Assembly: GCA_024711295.1 (NCBI GenBank)
Contig: JANJTB010000030.1
Coordinates: forward strand, 1 to 64,000
Direction: 5' to 3'
DNA from: a bacterium
Lineage (GTDB): Bacteria; Bacteroidota; Ignavibacteria; Kapaibacteriales; UBA2268
Length of the DNA stretch: 64,000 bases
Shown here: in pieces, positions 19,131 through 27,785 of the stretch
Position numbering within the stretch: the stretch's first letter is position 1
Layout: every line of letters begins with the position of its first letter
The notes under the pieces: model-generated
The model's database searches: none
What the model was told of the DNA's origin: nothing
Seen by the model: the letters and a program-made list of their open reading frames with translations, nothing else
Translations under genes and position numbers: made by a program

Positions 19131-20201
19131 ATGAAGGATTCAAGACGTAAATTTCTATCTCTTGCCGGTATGTCGGCGTTAGGTTTGGGCTTTCTAAAAG
19201 CACAAACCAAAGGGAAGGATTTTGTAGAACCTTCAAAATTATCCGATATCCCATATTCCAAAACACTATACTCCGAGAGGATGCTGCCTCAAGGCCTAAA
19301 GCCCGGTTCGACTGTTGCAATTACTGCACCCGCCAGCCCTACCAATAGTTACGAGATACGCAACGGAAAAAGTTTCTTCCAGTCAATGGGTTGTAAAGTA
19401 ATTGTTGGCAATACTATTGCTAATCAGAAAAATGAACATCGATATTTGTCTGCTCCTGACAAAGTAAGAGCAGAAGAATTTATGAGCTTTGTTGAAGACA
19501 AAAATGTTGATGCTATTATTTGCGGCAGAGGGGGCTATGGCTCAATGAGAATTATACCTCATCTGAATTTTGATATAATTGCAGCCAATCCCAAAATAAT
19601 TATGGGATTCAGCGATATAACCGCCCTTTTGAATGCTATTCACAGAAAAACTGGCCTTGTGACTTATCACGGACCTGTGGCAACTATGGACTTTGAGAGT
19701 TTTACAACAAACAATCTCAAGGGCGTTTTATTTAATGGATATATAAATAATGTTAGCGCTCCCGAATCAAGAGTAATCAATGAAGGTATAGCCTCAGGCA
19801 AACTTGTTGGTGGAAATCTTACAATTTTAAGCTCAATGCTTGGTACTGAATATGAAATTGACACTTCGGGCAAAATACTATTCCTCGAGGATGTTTCTGA
19901 ACACGCTTACCAAATTGACAGAATGCTCACTCAGCTTATTCTTTCAAATAAAATTCAAAATGCATCAGCAATTATTTTCGGTTCATTCCAAAATTTAAAT
20001 GTTCGCAGACCTTTTTATCCAAATCGCGGCTATACTATACTCGAAGTAATTAACGAAATTGTTAAGCCCACTAAGGTTCCTTGCATTGTCGGATTCCCTT
20101 TCGGACACATTTCAAGCAAGGTTACATTCCCCATTGGAGTTAATGCAGAACTTGATACACAAAAAAAAGTTTTGAAATTTACTGAAAAAACCGTAATTTA
20201 A
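19131..20201 (+). CDS. LD-carboxypeptidase (peptidase family S66) with Tat signal
   Basis: A 356-residue serine peptidase of family S66 (LdcA/MccF-like), which trims the terminal D-alanine from muropeptide tetrapeptides. Likely catalytic residues are S161 in 'MGFSDITALLNA', E253 in 'ILFLEDVSEHAYQIDRML' and H326 in 'GFPFGHISS'; 'ICGRGGYGSMRI' is the usual glycine-rich turn. The N-terminus 'MKDSRRKFLSLAG' followed by a hydrophobic stretch is a twin-arginine signal, so export as a folded enzyme is predicted, whereas E. coli LdcA is cytoplasmic. Start ATG at 19131; an upstream in-frame start at 19110 would spoil the signal. Monocistronic. Confidence 0.88.
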   Translation: MKDSRRKFLSLAGMSALGLGFLKAQTKGKDFVEPSKLSDIPYSKTLYSERMLPQGLKPGSTVAITAPASPTNSYEIRNGKSFFQSMGCKVIVGNTIANQKNEHRYLSAPDKVRAEEFMSFVEDKNVDAIICGRGGYGSMRIIPHLNFDIIAANPKIIMGFSDITALLNAIHRKTGLVTYHGPVATMDFESFTTNNLKGVLFNGYINNVSAPESRVINEGIASGKLVGGNLTILSSMLGTEYEIDTSGKILFLEDVSEHAYQIDRMLTQLILSNKIQNASAIIFGSFQNLNVRRPFYPNRGYTILEVINEIVKPTKVPCIVGFPFGHISSKVTFPIGVNAELDTQKKVLKFTEKTVI

Positions 20202-20285
20202 GACAAAATAAATTTCCATTTGTAACTTTTATATGCTAAATGTGTATATTGCTTAGTATATAAAGATTTTTTTTGCGGATGTATC

Positions 20286-23200
20286 ATGAATAAATTCTAC
20301 TATTTTTTGCTGATATTTGTTGTATCAGTGTTTTCAGCAAATTCGCAGAGCTTCAATGTTTCTGAAATAGATGCCAGAGATTATCCGACTGTTCGGGCAA
20401 ATTTCTCTGCTTTCAATAGCGAAGGAAGATATTACTCAAATATTTCATCTAACGACTTTAAAGTCAATGAGAATGGATTAATTCTTGCTCCTCAGCTTGT
20501 GCAGCTTTCCTGTTCCGAGAACCTTCCTGTAAACGTTGTATTGGTGCTCGACAGAAGCAGCTCCATGAATGAAAAATATGACGGCGAAACACTTTGGCAA
20601 TGGGTTATGGAGGGAGCAACCGAGTTTATTGAAAATTTCCCTTTTAGCGACAGTGCAAAAGTAGCCATTGTCAATTTTGCCGGTGGAGCAAAGTTGACTT
20701 GCGATTTTACAAGTAATAAGAAGGAATTACTAGACTCATTAAAGAAAATTCCTGATGCATACGGCTCTACAAATTATAACCACCCAATTCTAGACCCGAA
20801 CATCGGAGCCATAAAGCTACTTCAATCACGTCCGGCTTATCATACCAGAGCAATAGTTTTTCTGACTGACGGTACACATGAATCCGGTGATAGACTTAGA
20901 TCAGAAGAAATCGAAGCCGGTCTGATAAATAATAATATCAGATTTTATGGAATTACTTTAATGGTTGGTATTAGTTCCGACTTGCAAACCTGGGCAAAAA
21001 TGACTGCGGGTAAGTATAGTTTCATAGCCTCCAAAGCTGGTTTGAAATCAATTTATAAGACATTTGCTGAAGATTTGAAAGGAACAATACAATGTCAGTT
21101 GGTTTGGCAAGCACCTGATATTTGTGATTTAAGCGAATTATACAGAAGAGTAGGTATCACTTTTAATATATTAGATCTTACAGTAACAAGGGATTACCTT
21201 GCTCCAAACCAAAACCGCGCATTCATAGATGTAGAAAAACCTCAGTATATTTTCGGAGATCCGCCAGTCGGGCAATCTACCGAACATGAAATAGTGATTT
21301 CGCCTAAGGTAAAAGGTATTTATGTCAATAATATTTCTATAATGCCTAATGAATACTTTGAAATTATTGATTGGGGTGATGGTAGTTCCACACAGCCTAA
21401 TTTCCCGTTCTTTGTACCTGTAGATTTCACAAAAAAAATTAAAGTACGATTTACACAAAAGAATGTAAAGAAAATTCGTCAGGCAACACTGCTCATTGAT
21501 GCAACTCCCTGCCCGCTCGAAATACCTCTTTTCGGGGGTTATCAACAAGTTAACATTGAAGAGCCGAATTTGGAATTATTCTCATATTGTGATAGTGTTT
21601 TCATTAAATGGAGCGGAATTGATTCCAAGATTCTTGTTGACCTCTTGTATAGTACTGATGGTGGTGTTAGGTGGAATATTATCCGTAGAAACGTGTCTGG
21701 AAATTCATTCAAATGGAATCCAAATTTTGAATCATCAAACTTAATGGTAAAGGTCAGAATTTCTGAGCAATACAATTACGATTTTATAAATTCTCATGGT
21801 GGTACAGGCAATGATTTTTCAACTTCGGTAACCGCAACAAAAAATGGTAATTACCACTTGGTATCCGGATATTTTTCAGGTACCACAGACATTGGCGGAA
21901 TAACCAAAACAAGCAAAGGAAAAGAAGACATGTTCCTTGCTAAGTTTGATATTGAAGGCAACCCGGTTTGGGTTAAATCAGGCGGCTCACCCGGTTATGA
22001 TGACAGAGCAAATGGTGTAGCTCTTGATGGAAGAGGCAATGCTTATCTTACAGGATACACATACCAGGGCACAAGAATTGAAAACTATGAGCCAATTTTT
22101 GATTATCCTGATTCAAAGTATCTTTTCTTAACAAAATTCAGCCCTTCGGGACAATATAACAATACAGCGTATCTGGGAGCAACATTTCAATATCCTGATT
22201 TTCAAGCAGAAGGTATAAAGATTAAGACTACTGCAGTAATAGGTCAGCAAATTAAAATCGTTGTTGTAGGCAATTACAAAGGTAGTTTTTATGAGCCAAA
22301 AATTAAAGCTACTCTTACCTTGAGCGATCAATTCAGACCATTCACAGCAATTTACGATGAATATCTTAACCTGCTTGAGCTATACCCAGGAGTTAAAGAC
22401 AATCTTGGCTTTTCGGATGTTGTTTACACCGACCCTGTGACACTTACCAAATATGAAACCGGAAGCTATATCGGAACAAAAAATGTGCAGGGCAAATCCC
22501 TTACATCGAAAGGTCAATCTGATTTTTGGGTTTATAAGTATGCAAAAAATCCAATAAGTGAAGACTTATCCGAAAAATTCGAAGTATTGCGCCCTGTAGC
22601 TTCTTTTAGTTCTAATACATACGACTTTGGACCGGTTGTGTTTGGAGATTCAACCATTCAAACAGCGACTGCATTTATCAAGAATACAGGAAAACTCCCA
22701 TATAGAATAACATCTTATACAATTAAGGATGTTGCAAATGTTGATATGACGGATTTTGAAGTAAGAACCGATATACTTGGAAAAGTAATACTTCCTGACG
22801 AAGGTTTGGACGTAGAGCTTTGGTTCAAACCCGGTTACCTCAATATCAGACAAGCAGTGCTTACAGTATCAGGTGAATGCGCCTTAGACATAAAGATTGA
22901 CCTTAAAGGTGAAGGAGTCTGTGGTGGAGTTTCTACAGAAGTTCATGATTTTGGTGATGTTAATCTAAACAAACAAAAGTTCGATACTCTGTTTTGCGTT
23001 TACAGGAATATCAGCCAGACATCTACGGTAATAGCACCTCAGGTGAGAGGTGGAAACTGGGAAGACTTTTATATCATAATACCCGACTATCATAAACATT
23101 TGGTTGCAAGTGGCAGAATTACAGTTCCACCGGGTGAATGTATTGATCTAATTGTCAGATTTGAGCCAAAATCAATGGGTAAACGTTCAACTGACATTAA

Positions 23201-24929
23201 TTTCTTTGTGCAGGCACCTTGCAAAAATTCATTCACCAAGTTAATCGGAAATGGCATTGCTTCTGACGTTGGCGTTACTTCGTTCGACTGGGGAGAGCGT
23301 AGAATAAACGGTATATACTCAGGAGAAATTGAAATTGTTAATAACAGCAATGGCACCGAAACTATTGACAACATTCAATTCGAAAATGCAACTGGTACAG
23401 GAATTTTTGAATTTGAAAATGTACAAATTCCATTTGACATGCAAGCTAACAGCAAAAGAAAATTAGCTGTAACTTTCAAACCTGTACAGGAAACAGAGTA
23501 TGCCGAAAATATTCTTGTATTTGTTGAGTCACGTCAGGATCCATTACTATCGAATCTAACAGGTATCGGCATTTTACCAAAACTTACTACGACAGTATCT
23601 TGTGGATCACCTGTACAAATCGGAGAAACAGCCCAAGCTTCGATTACCCTGAATAATCCTAGCAGCTCTGCCATTCTTAAGGTTAAGTCAATTAAAATTC
23701 AAGGCAATGATGAATTTAAATTCCCTAACGGTGTCATCACGACCGATTTTGTGATTGATAAAGAAGGCTCTGTCACATTGCCGGTTAACTTCACTCCTGT
23801 TCAAGGAGGAGATTACTCTGATGTATTCATTATTCTTGCTGATAATTACGATGGAACTTTTACTGAAGAATGGAAAGAAACACGTGTAAATATTAATTGC
23901 GATGGTCTTGAATTAGATTACCAGCCGGTTGAATACGGCAACTTGATTGTTTGCAATGAAAATTCACTCCCTGTAACAATCACCAATAAAAGCAAAGAAA
24001 CTGATATCGTATTGCAATTATCTTCTATGTTTTTATCAGGCGGCACTGATGTTGATTATTCACAGTTTGAATTGCCTGTTCTTGATGATGTTACATTGAA
24101 AGGAGGAACAGGTTTCAATTTTGAAGTTAAATTCAATCCGAAATCTATTGGAAGCTTTGCCGCTGATCTGAACATTCCCAATTCTATGGGTAGCCCGATT
24201 GTTGTTAAACTATCTGGAAGTGCATCCGGAATTGAACTCGGAACAGATAAAAAAGAAGTTAATCTAAATACAGCAGATAAATTCAGAATGCCGATATTTG
24301 CAAAAATTCCTTTTACCGCAAGTGGCAAGGTCAACTCGCTTAAAATAAGCTTCGATACTGATCCTGTCGTATTAACTGTTGTAAATAATTCCTTTAAATC
24401 AAATCTTAACAGTAACTGGAACTGGTCGGATCTAATTAACGAAGGTAACGGAAAATACTCAATAACAGGCACCGGCGAAATAAATCACAACCAAATAATT
24501 GAGCTGTTCAGTGTAGAAATTATGGCCCTGCTTAATGATAAAAACCGAGCTCAAATAATGGCTGAAATTGATTATGGATGCTCACAAGAATACTTTGAGC
24601 TGACGATAGTTAATATCGCTGAAGTCTGCTTTAACGATAATAGAATGATACAGGTCAAATCAGATGCAAAATTTGGAATTTCAGTTCCTAACCCAAACCC
24701 TGCTGACCAATTCATAAGCTTCAATTACGGTGTAGGTTTCGACACATTCACCAGGATAGAAATTACTAATTATTTCGGTGAAACCATCAAGCTGGTTTAC
24801 GAAGGTAATCACAAAGCAGGTGAATATCAGGCGAATATCCCAACGCTTGAGCTGTCATCAGGTTCGTACATTATACGAATGATTTCAGGACCTTTCAGTG
24901 AATCGCGACAGCTTATGATTGTTAAGTAA
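20286..24929 (+). CDS. Large secreted vWA protein with propeller and ASH-like repeats, T9SS domain
   Basis: A 1547-residue exported protein. The signal peptide is about residues 1-20 (ending 'FSANSQ'). A von Willebrand A domain (about 80-265) has a complete metal site: D89-x-S91-x-S93 in 'LVLDRSSSMNEK' and a later 'FLTDGTHES'. Residues about 500-750 look like SBBP-type beta-propeller repeats ('GNPVWVKSGGSPGYDDRAN', 'GNAYLTGYT'). Residues about 770-1370 carry repeated immunoglobulin-like ASH/choice-of-anchor-D modules ('VVFGDSTIQTATAFIKNTG', 'LAVTFKPVQETEYA'). A T9SS sorting domain ends the protein ('PNPNPADQFISFNYG', 'LSSGSYIIRM'). A surface adhesion or binding role is likely. ATG at 20286; a strong terminator follows. 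Confidence 0.88.
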   Translation: MNKFYYFLLIFVVSVFSANSQSFNVSEIDARDYPTVRANFSAFNSEGRYYSNISSNDFKVNENGLILAPQLVQLSCSENLPVNVVLVLDRSSSMNEKYDGETLWQWVMEGATEFIENFPFSDSAKVAIVNFAGGAKLTCDFTSNKKELLDSLKKIPDAYGSTNYNHPILDPNIGAIKLLQSRPAYHTRAIVFLTDGTHESGDRLRSEEIEAGLINNNIRFYGITLMVGISSDLQTWAKMTAGKYSFIASKAGLKSIYKTFAEDLKGTIQCQLVWQAPDICDLSELYRRVGITFNILDLTVTRDYLAPNQNRAFIDVEKPQYIFGDPPVGQSTEHEIVISPKVKGIYVNNISIMPNEYFEIIDWGDGSSTQPNFPFFVPVDFTKKIKVRFTQKNVKKIRQATLLIDATPCPLEIPLFGGYQQVNIEEPNLELFSYCDSVFIKWSGIDSKILVDLLYSTDGGVRWNIIRRNVSGNSFKWNPNFESSNLMVKVRISEQYNYDFINSHGGTGNDFSTSVTATKNGNYHLVSGYFSGTTDIGGITKTSKGKEDMFLAKFDIEGNPVWVKSGGSPGYDDRANGVALDGRGNAYLTGYTYQGTRIENYEPIFDYPDSKYLFLTKFSPSGQYNNTAYLGATFQYPDFQAEGIKIKTTAVIGQQIKIVVVGNYKGSFYEPKIKATLTLSDQFRPFTAIYDEYLNLLELYPGVKDNLGFSDVVYTDPVTLTKYETGSYIGTKNVQGKSLTSKGQSDFWVYKYAKNPISEDLSEKFEVLRPVASFSSNTYDFGPVVFGDSTIQTATAFIKNTGKLPYRITSYTIKDVANVDMTDFEVRTDILGKVILPDEGLDVELWFKPGYLNIRQAVLTVSGECALDIKIDLKGEGVCGGVSTEVHDFGDVNLNKQKFDTLFCVYRNISQTSTVIAPQVRGGNWEDFYIIIPDYHKHLVASGRITVPPGECIDLIVRFEPKSMGKRSTDINFFVQAPCKNSFTKLIGNGIASDVGVTSFDWGERRINGIYSGEIEIVNNSNGTETIDNIQFENATGTGIFEFENVQIPFDMQANSKRKLAVTFKPVQETEYAENILVFVESRQDPLLSNLTGIGILPKLTTTVSCGSPVQIGETAQASITLNNPSSSAILKVKSIKIQGNDEFKFPNGVITTDFVIDKEGSVTLPVNFTPVQGGDYSDVFIILADNYDGTFTEEWKETRVNINCDGLELDYQPVEYGNLIVCNENSLPVTITNKSKETDIVLQLSSMFLSGGTDVDYSQFELPVLDDVTLKGGTGFNFEVKFNPKSIGSFAADLNIPNSMGSPIVVKLSGSASGIELGTDKKEVNLNTADKFRMPIFAKIPFTASGKVNSLKISFDTDPVVLTVVNNSFKSNLNSNWNWSDLINEGNGKYSITGTGEINHNQIIELFSVEIMALLNDKNRAQIMAEIDYGCSQEYFELTIVNIAEVCFNDNRMIQVKSDAKFGISVPNPNPADQFISFNYGVGFDTFTRIEITNYFGETIKLVYEGNHKAGEYQANIPTLELSSGSYIIRMISGPFSESRQLMIVK

Positions 24930-24992
24930 GAAAGTAACAGAATTGCATTATTGAGGATATTCCTCAGATATGTCATTCAAGGTTAAGAGAAA

Positions 24993-25040
24993 AATCCTCA
25001 ATATTTATTAGATTATATTAAATATTGAGGATTTTCTTTT
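24993..25040. terminator. Bidirectional rho-independent terminator between convergent genes
   Basis: A perfect 14-bp stem AATCCTCAATATTT / AAATATTGAGGATT with a 13-base loop, followed on the plus strand by TTTCTTTT and on the minus strand by TTTCTC. It lies between the vWA gene ending at 24929 and the ATPase gene ending at 25085, serving at least the former. Confidence 0.85.
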
Positions 25041-25084
25041 AAAGAGACACTAAAGGAATAAGATATTACTATCTATGTTCTAAA

Positions 25085-27487
25085 TTATGTATTTACCTTT
25101 CTGCTATGGAAAGTAACTTTTGATACAGTTAGCAAAACAACACTTACCGAACTGACGGGCATTAATATTGCGGCAATTAGTGGAGAGAGCATAGCTTGTG
25201 TAGCAAAGTAGAAGCCAATTCCATGGTAAAGCACTGAAATTAAATAACTCCAATATACTGTATTTACTGAATCCTTAGCCAGTTGGATAAAGTTACTGAG
25301 TCTGTTCATCTTTTCTGCTACCAAGATGGCATCAGAGCCCGGTGTAAAATTCGACGTATTCTCAGTAACGGCGATACCTACATCGCTTTGCTTTAGTGCT
25401 CCGGCATCGTTCAGCCCATCACCAATCATCATTACTTTTTCGCCTTTGCTCTGCAATTCCTTTATAAAGTTCAGCTTATCCTGCGGTAGTCTGTTGAAAT
25501 GCATCTCAATATCATCTCCAAAAATTCTCTGCAAGTTTTCTTTTTCTGTTGGATTATCACCGGAGAGAATTATTAATTTGTGCTCTTTTTTTAAATTAAG
25601 AATTATATCCTCGATTCCGTTTCTTAGCTTCGACTTAATTACAAAATGTCCAAGGACTTCACCATTTTTTGAAAAATACACCCTGCTCTCAGCTGAAAAG
25701 TGTTCGTTGCTTTTTAAAGACATACCCATAGTGTCAACCCATTTGGCATTCCCCAACTTATAATTTACGCCACTAATAATCGCCTCAGTTCCTTTGCCGG
25801 GTACTTCTTCAAAATCCTTCAAGTCAATATGCTCTGATTCCAAATTATCAAAAATCATTCTGCTGATTGGGTGAGTAGAGTTTCTAGTCAGTGATTTAAG
25901 TGCGATTTTGTCATCCTGACCAAGCTCTTTTCCTTCATATTCTGGAATGTTTGAGTTCAGCTCAGTAATAGTACCTGTTTTATCAAAAACAATAGTTTTG
26001 ATAAAACTCAGATATTCTACAATTTTATCGTTTTTTACATAAAATTGATTTTTGCCCAAAATTCTAAGAGCAGTACCATAAGTAAACGGCATACTCAGAG
26101 CAATCGCACAAGGACAAGCAATAATCAGCACAGTTGTAAAAGCGTCCATTGCGTTCGCCAAATCAATAGGAAGCCAAAAAGCAAGAGTTAATACTGCCAC
26201 AACCAATATTATGAAAGTAAAGTATTTTGCAGCTTTATTCGAAATATTAGAAATATATGTGCTATCAAATTTACGAAAACTGTCACTATTCCATAATTCG
26301 GTGAGATAGCTTTGATTAAATGGCTTAATTGTCTCTATTGTAATTGAATTGCCAACCTGCTTACCACCAGCAAATATTTTATCTCCAGAAATGATCTCAA
26401 CCGCCTTAGATTCGCCTGTCACAAAGCTGTAATCAATCATTCCCTTGCCGGAAAGTAATATTGAATCTGCCGGAATAATCTCATTATTTCGAATCAGGAG
26501 TCTATCACCTACATTAATTTCACTGATGGCGGCATATTCTTCAGATTCTCCTTTCATTCTGATTACAGAGAGAGGAAAATACGACTTGTAATCTCTCGAG
26601 AATGAAAGATTATGATATGTCTTTTGTTGAAAAATTTTACCTACTAACAGGAAGAACACCAATCCTGTAAGGGAATCAACGAAACCAGAGCCAAATCCAA
26701 ACCATATATCAACGATACTACGAACAAAAAGTACCAGTATGCCTAAGCTTAAAGGTACATCAATATTTACATGACCAACCTTAAGACTTGTATATGCACT
26801 TTTGAAATAATCTGATGCGGCATACATTACAGGCAACGATAACAACATGGTAATGTAACCCATAAACTCCTTAATGTCGGGTTCAAGATTGCCACCAGAG
26901 AGGTATTCCGGGAATGCCATCAACATAACATTGCCAAAAGCAAAGCCTGCAATTCCTATTTTTAAGTACAAATTCTTGTTGTAATTTACAGATTTTGGCT
27001 TTTCTATATCAGCATAATTCAATTGTGGACGGTAACCAATTGCAGTTAAAAGTTCTACGATTTTCCTCAGCGAAGTTTGCTTATCATTATACAGGATAGT
27101 AGCTTCTTTCTTCAGAAAATTTACTTTGGAATCAATAATACCTGTATCCAGTTTATTAAGATTTTCGACCAAATACAGACATGCACTGCAATAAATTTGC
27201 GGGAGGTAAAGAGTAACTTTTGCTCGTTCATTAATAGAAAAATGAATGATTTTATTAATAATTTTCTCATCATCAAGAAATTCGAACTCTTTTTCCTTGA
27301 ACTTAGATGCTTTGATTCCGGCAGCTCTTGTTTCTTCGAAAGTGGAGCCAAGATTTACATCGCTCAAAAGCTGATAGACTGTTTTACAACCATTACAACA
27401 AAAGTATTTATCTTCAATCCTAACCGCGTCATCAGGACACTCATCACCACAATGGTAACAGCTGAGTGTATCATTTTCTTTAGTCAA
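25085..27487 (-). CDS. Heavy-metal P-type ATPase, CcoI/FixI type (copper, cbb3 oxidase assembly)
   Basis: An 800-residue P1B ATPase. An N-terminal cysteine-rich metal-binding segment ('CYHCGDEC', 'CCNGC') precedes an HMA-like domain with 'CSAC'. Eight membrane helices carry the CPC motif in 'IIACPCAIALSMPF'. The catalytic core shows 'DKTGTITE' (phospho-Asp), an HP motif in 'THPIS' and 'GDGLNDAGALKQSDVG'. The layout is that of CcoI/FixI, which exports copper for cbb3-type cytochrome oxidase assembly. No ccoN/O/P/S genes are seen nearby, so the oxidase must lie elsewhere if this assignment is right. The start must be the TTG at 27487: no ATG occurs between the upstream stop and the cysteine motif. 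A simple Cu+ exporter is the alternative. Confidence 0.88.
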   Translation of the reverse strand: MTKENDTLSCYHCGDECPDDAVRIEDKYFCCNGCKTVYQLLSDVNLGSTFEETRAAGIKASKFKEKEFEFLDDEKIINKIIHFSINERAKVTLYLPQIYCSACLYLVENLNKLDTGIIDSKVNFLKKEATILYNDKQTSLRKIVELLTAIGYRPQLNYADIEKPKSVNYNKNLYLKIGIAGFAFGNVMLMAFPEYLSGGNLEPDIKEFMGYITMLLSLPVMYAASDYFKSAYTSLKVGHVNIDVPLSLGILVLFVRSIVDIWFGFGSGFVDSLTGLVFFLLVGKIFQQKTYHNLSFSRDYKSYFPLSVIRMKGESEEYAAISEINVGDRLLIRNNEIIPADSILLSGKGMIDYSFVTGESKAVEIISGDKIFAGGKQVGNSITIETIKPFNQSYLTELWNSDSFRKFDSTYISNISNKAAKYFTFIILVVAVLTLAFWLPIDLANAMDAFTTVLIIACPCAIALSMPFTYGTALRILGKNQFYVKNDKIVEYLSFIKTIVFDKTGTITELNSNIPEYEGKELGQDDKIALKSLTRNSTHPISRMIFDNLESEHIDLKDFEEVPGKGTEAIISGVNYKLGNAKWVDTMGMSLKSNEHFSAESRVYFSKNGEVLGHFVIKSKLRNGIEDIILNLKKEHKLIILSGDNPTEKENLQRIFGDDIEMHFNRLPQDKLNFIKELQSKGEKVMMIGDGLNDAGALKQSDVGIAVTENTSNFTPGSDAILVAEKMNRLSNFIQLAKDSVNTVYWSYLISVLYHGIGFYFATQAMLSPLIAAILMPVSSVSVVLLTVSKVTFHSRKVNT

Positions 27488-27578
27488 TGTAGAATTCCAA
27501 TATCAAAAATTGTAGTGACGAATGAAATAATTAATATAGTAATCTACATTTTTTTATGAATAATATCTTTAAAATGAT

Positions 27579-27586
27579 TATTTTTG
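27579..27586 (+). promoter_or_regulatory. Putative -7 box of tRNA-Val
   Basis: TATTTTTG matches TAnnTTTG and lies 31 bases before the tRNA 5' end. The -33 region (TTATG) is a weak match. Confidence 0.4.
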
Positions 27587-27617
27587 CAATTCATTTTTAT
27601 TAGCTAAGAAGAAAAAA

Positions 27618-27691
27618 GGGCTCTTAGCTCAGTTGGTTAGAGCGCTACGTTGACATCGTAGAGGTCGCTGGTTCGAATCCCGTAGAGCCCA
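27618..27691 (+). tRNA. tRNA-Val (anticodon GAC)
   Basis: A 74-base cloverleaf: acceptor GGGCTCT/AGAGCCC with discriminator A, D arm GCTC-AGTTGGTTA-GAGC, anticodon stem CTACG/CGTAG around loop TTGACAT (anticodon GAC), and T arm GCTGG-TTCGAAT-CCCGT with a non-Watson-Crick closing pair. CCA is not encoded. It sits alone between two minus-strand genes. Confidence 0.95.
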
Positions 27692-27785
27692 CAAACGCAC
27701 GATTAGAATTATTACATAAAACTCTACATTCTAATGACTTACAGAATCTCTAAAATCACCCCAAAATCAATTCTTAACAGTTTAT

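Noticed and set aside
18860-19261. Open frame across the tRNA-Ser gene
   Set aside because: It runs through the tRNA cloverleaf and into the start of the LD-carboxypeptidase gene on the opposite strand; no family resemblance.
27077-27559. Plus-strand open frame opposite the copper ATPase N-terminus
   Set aside because: Antisense to the conserved cysteine-rich metal-binding region of the ATPase.
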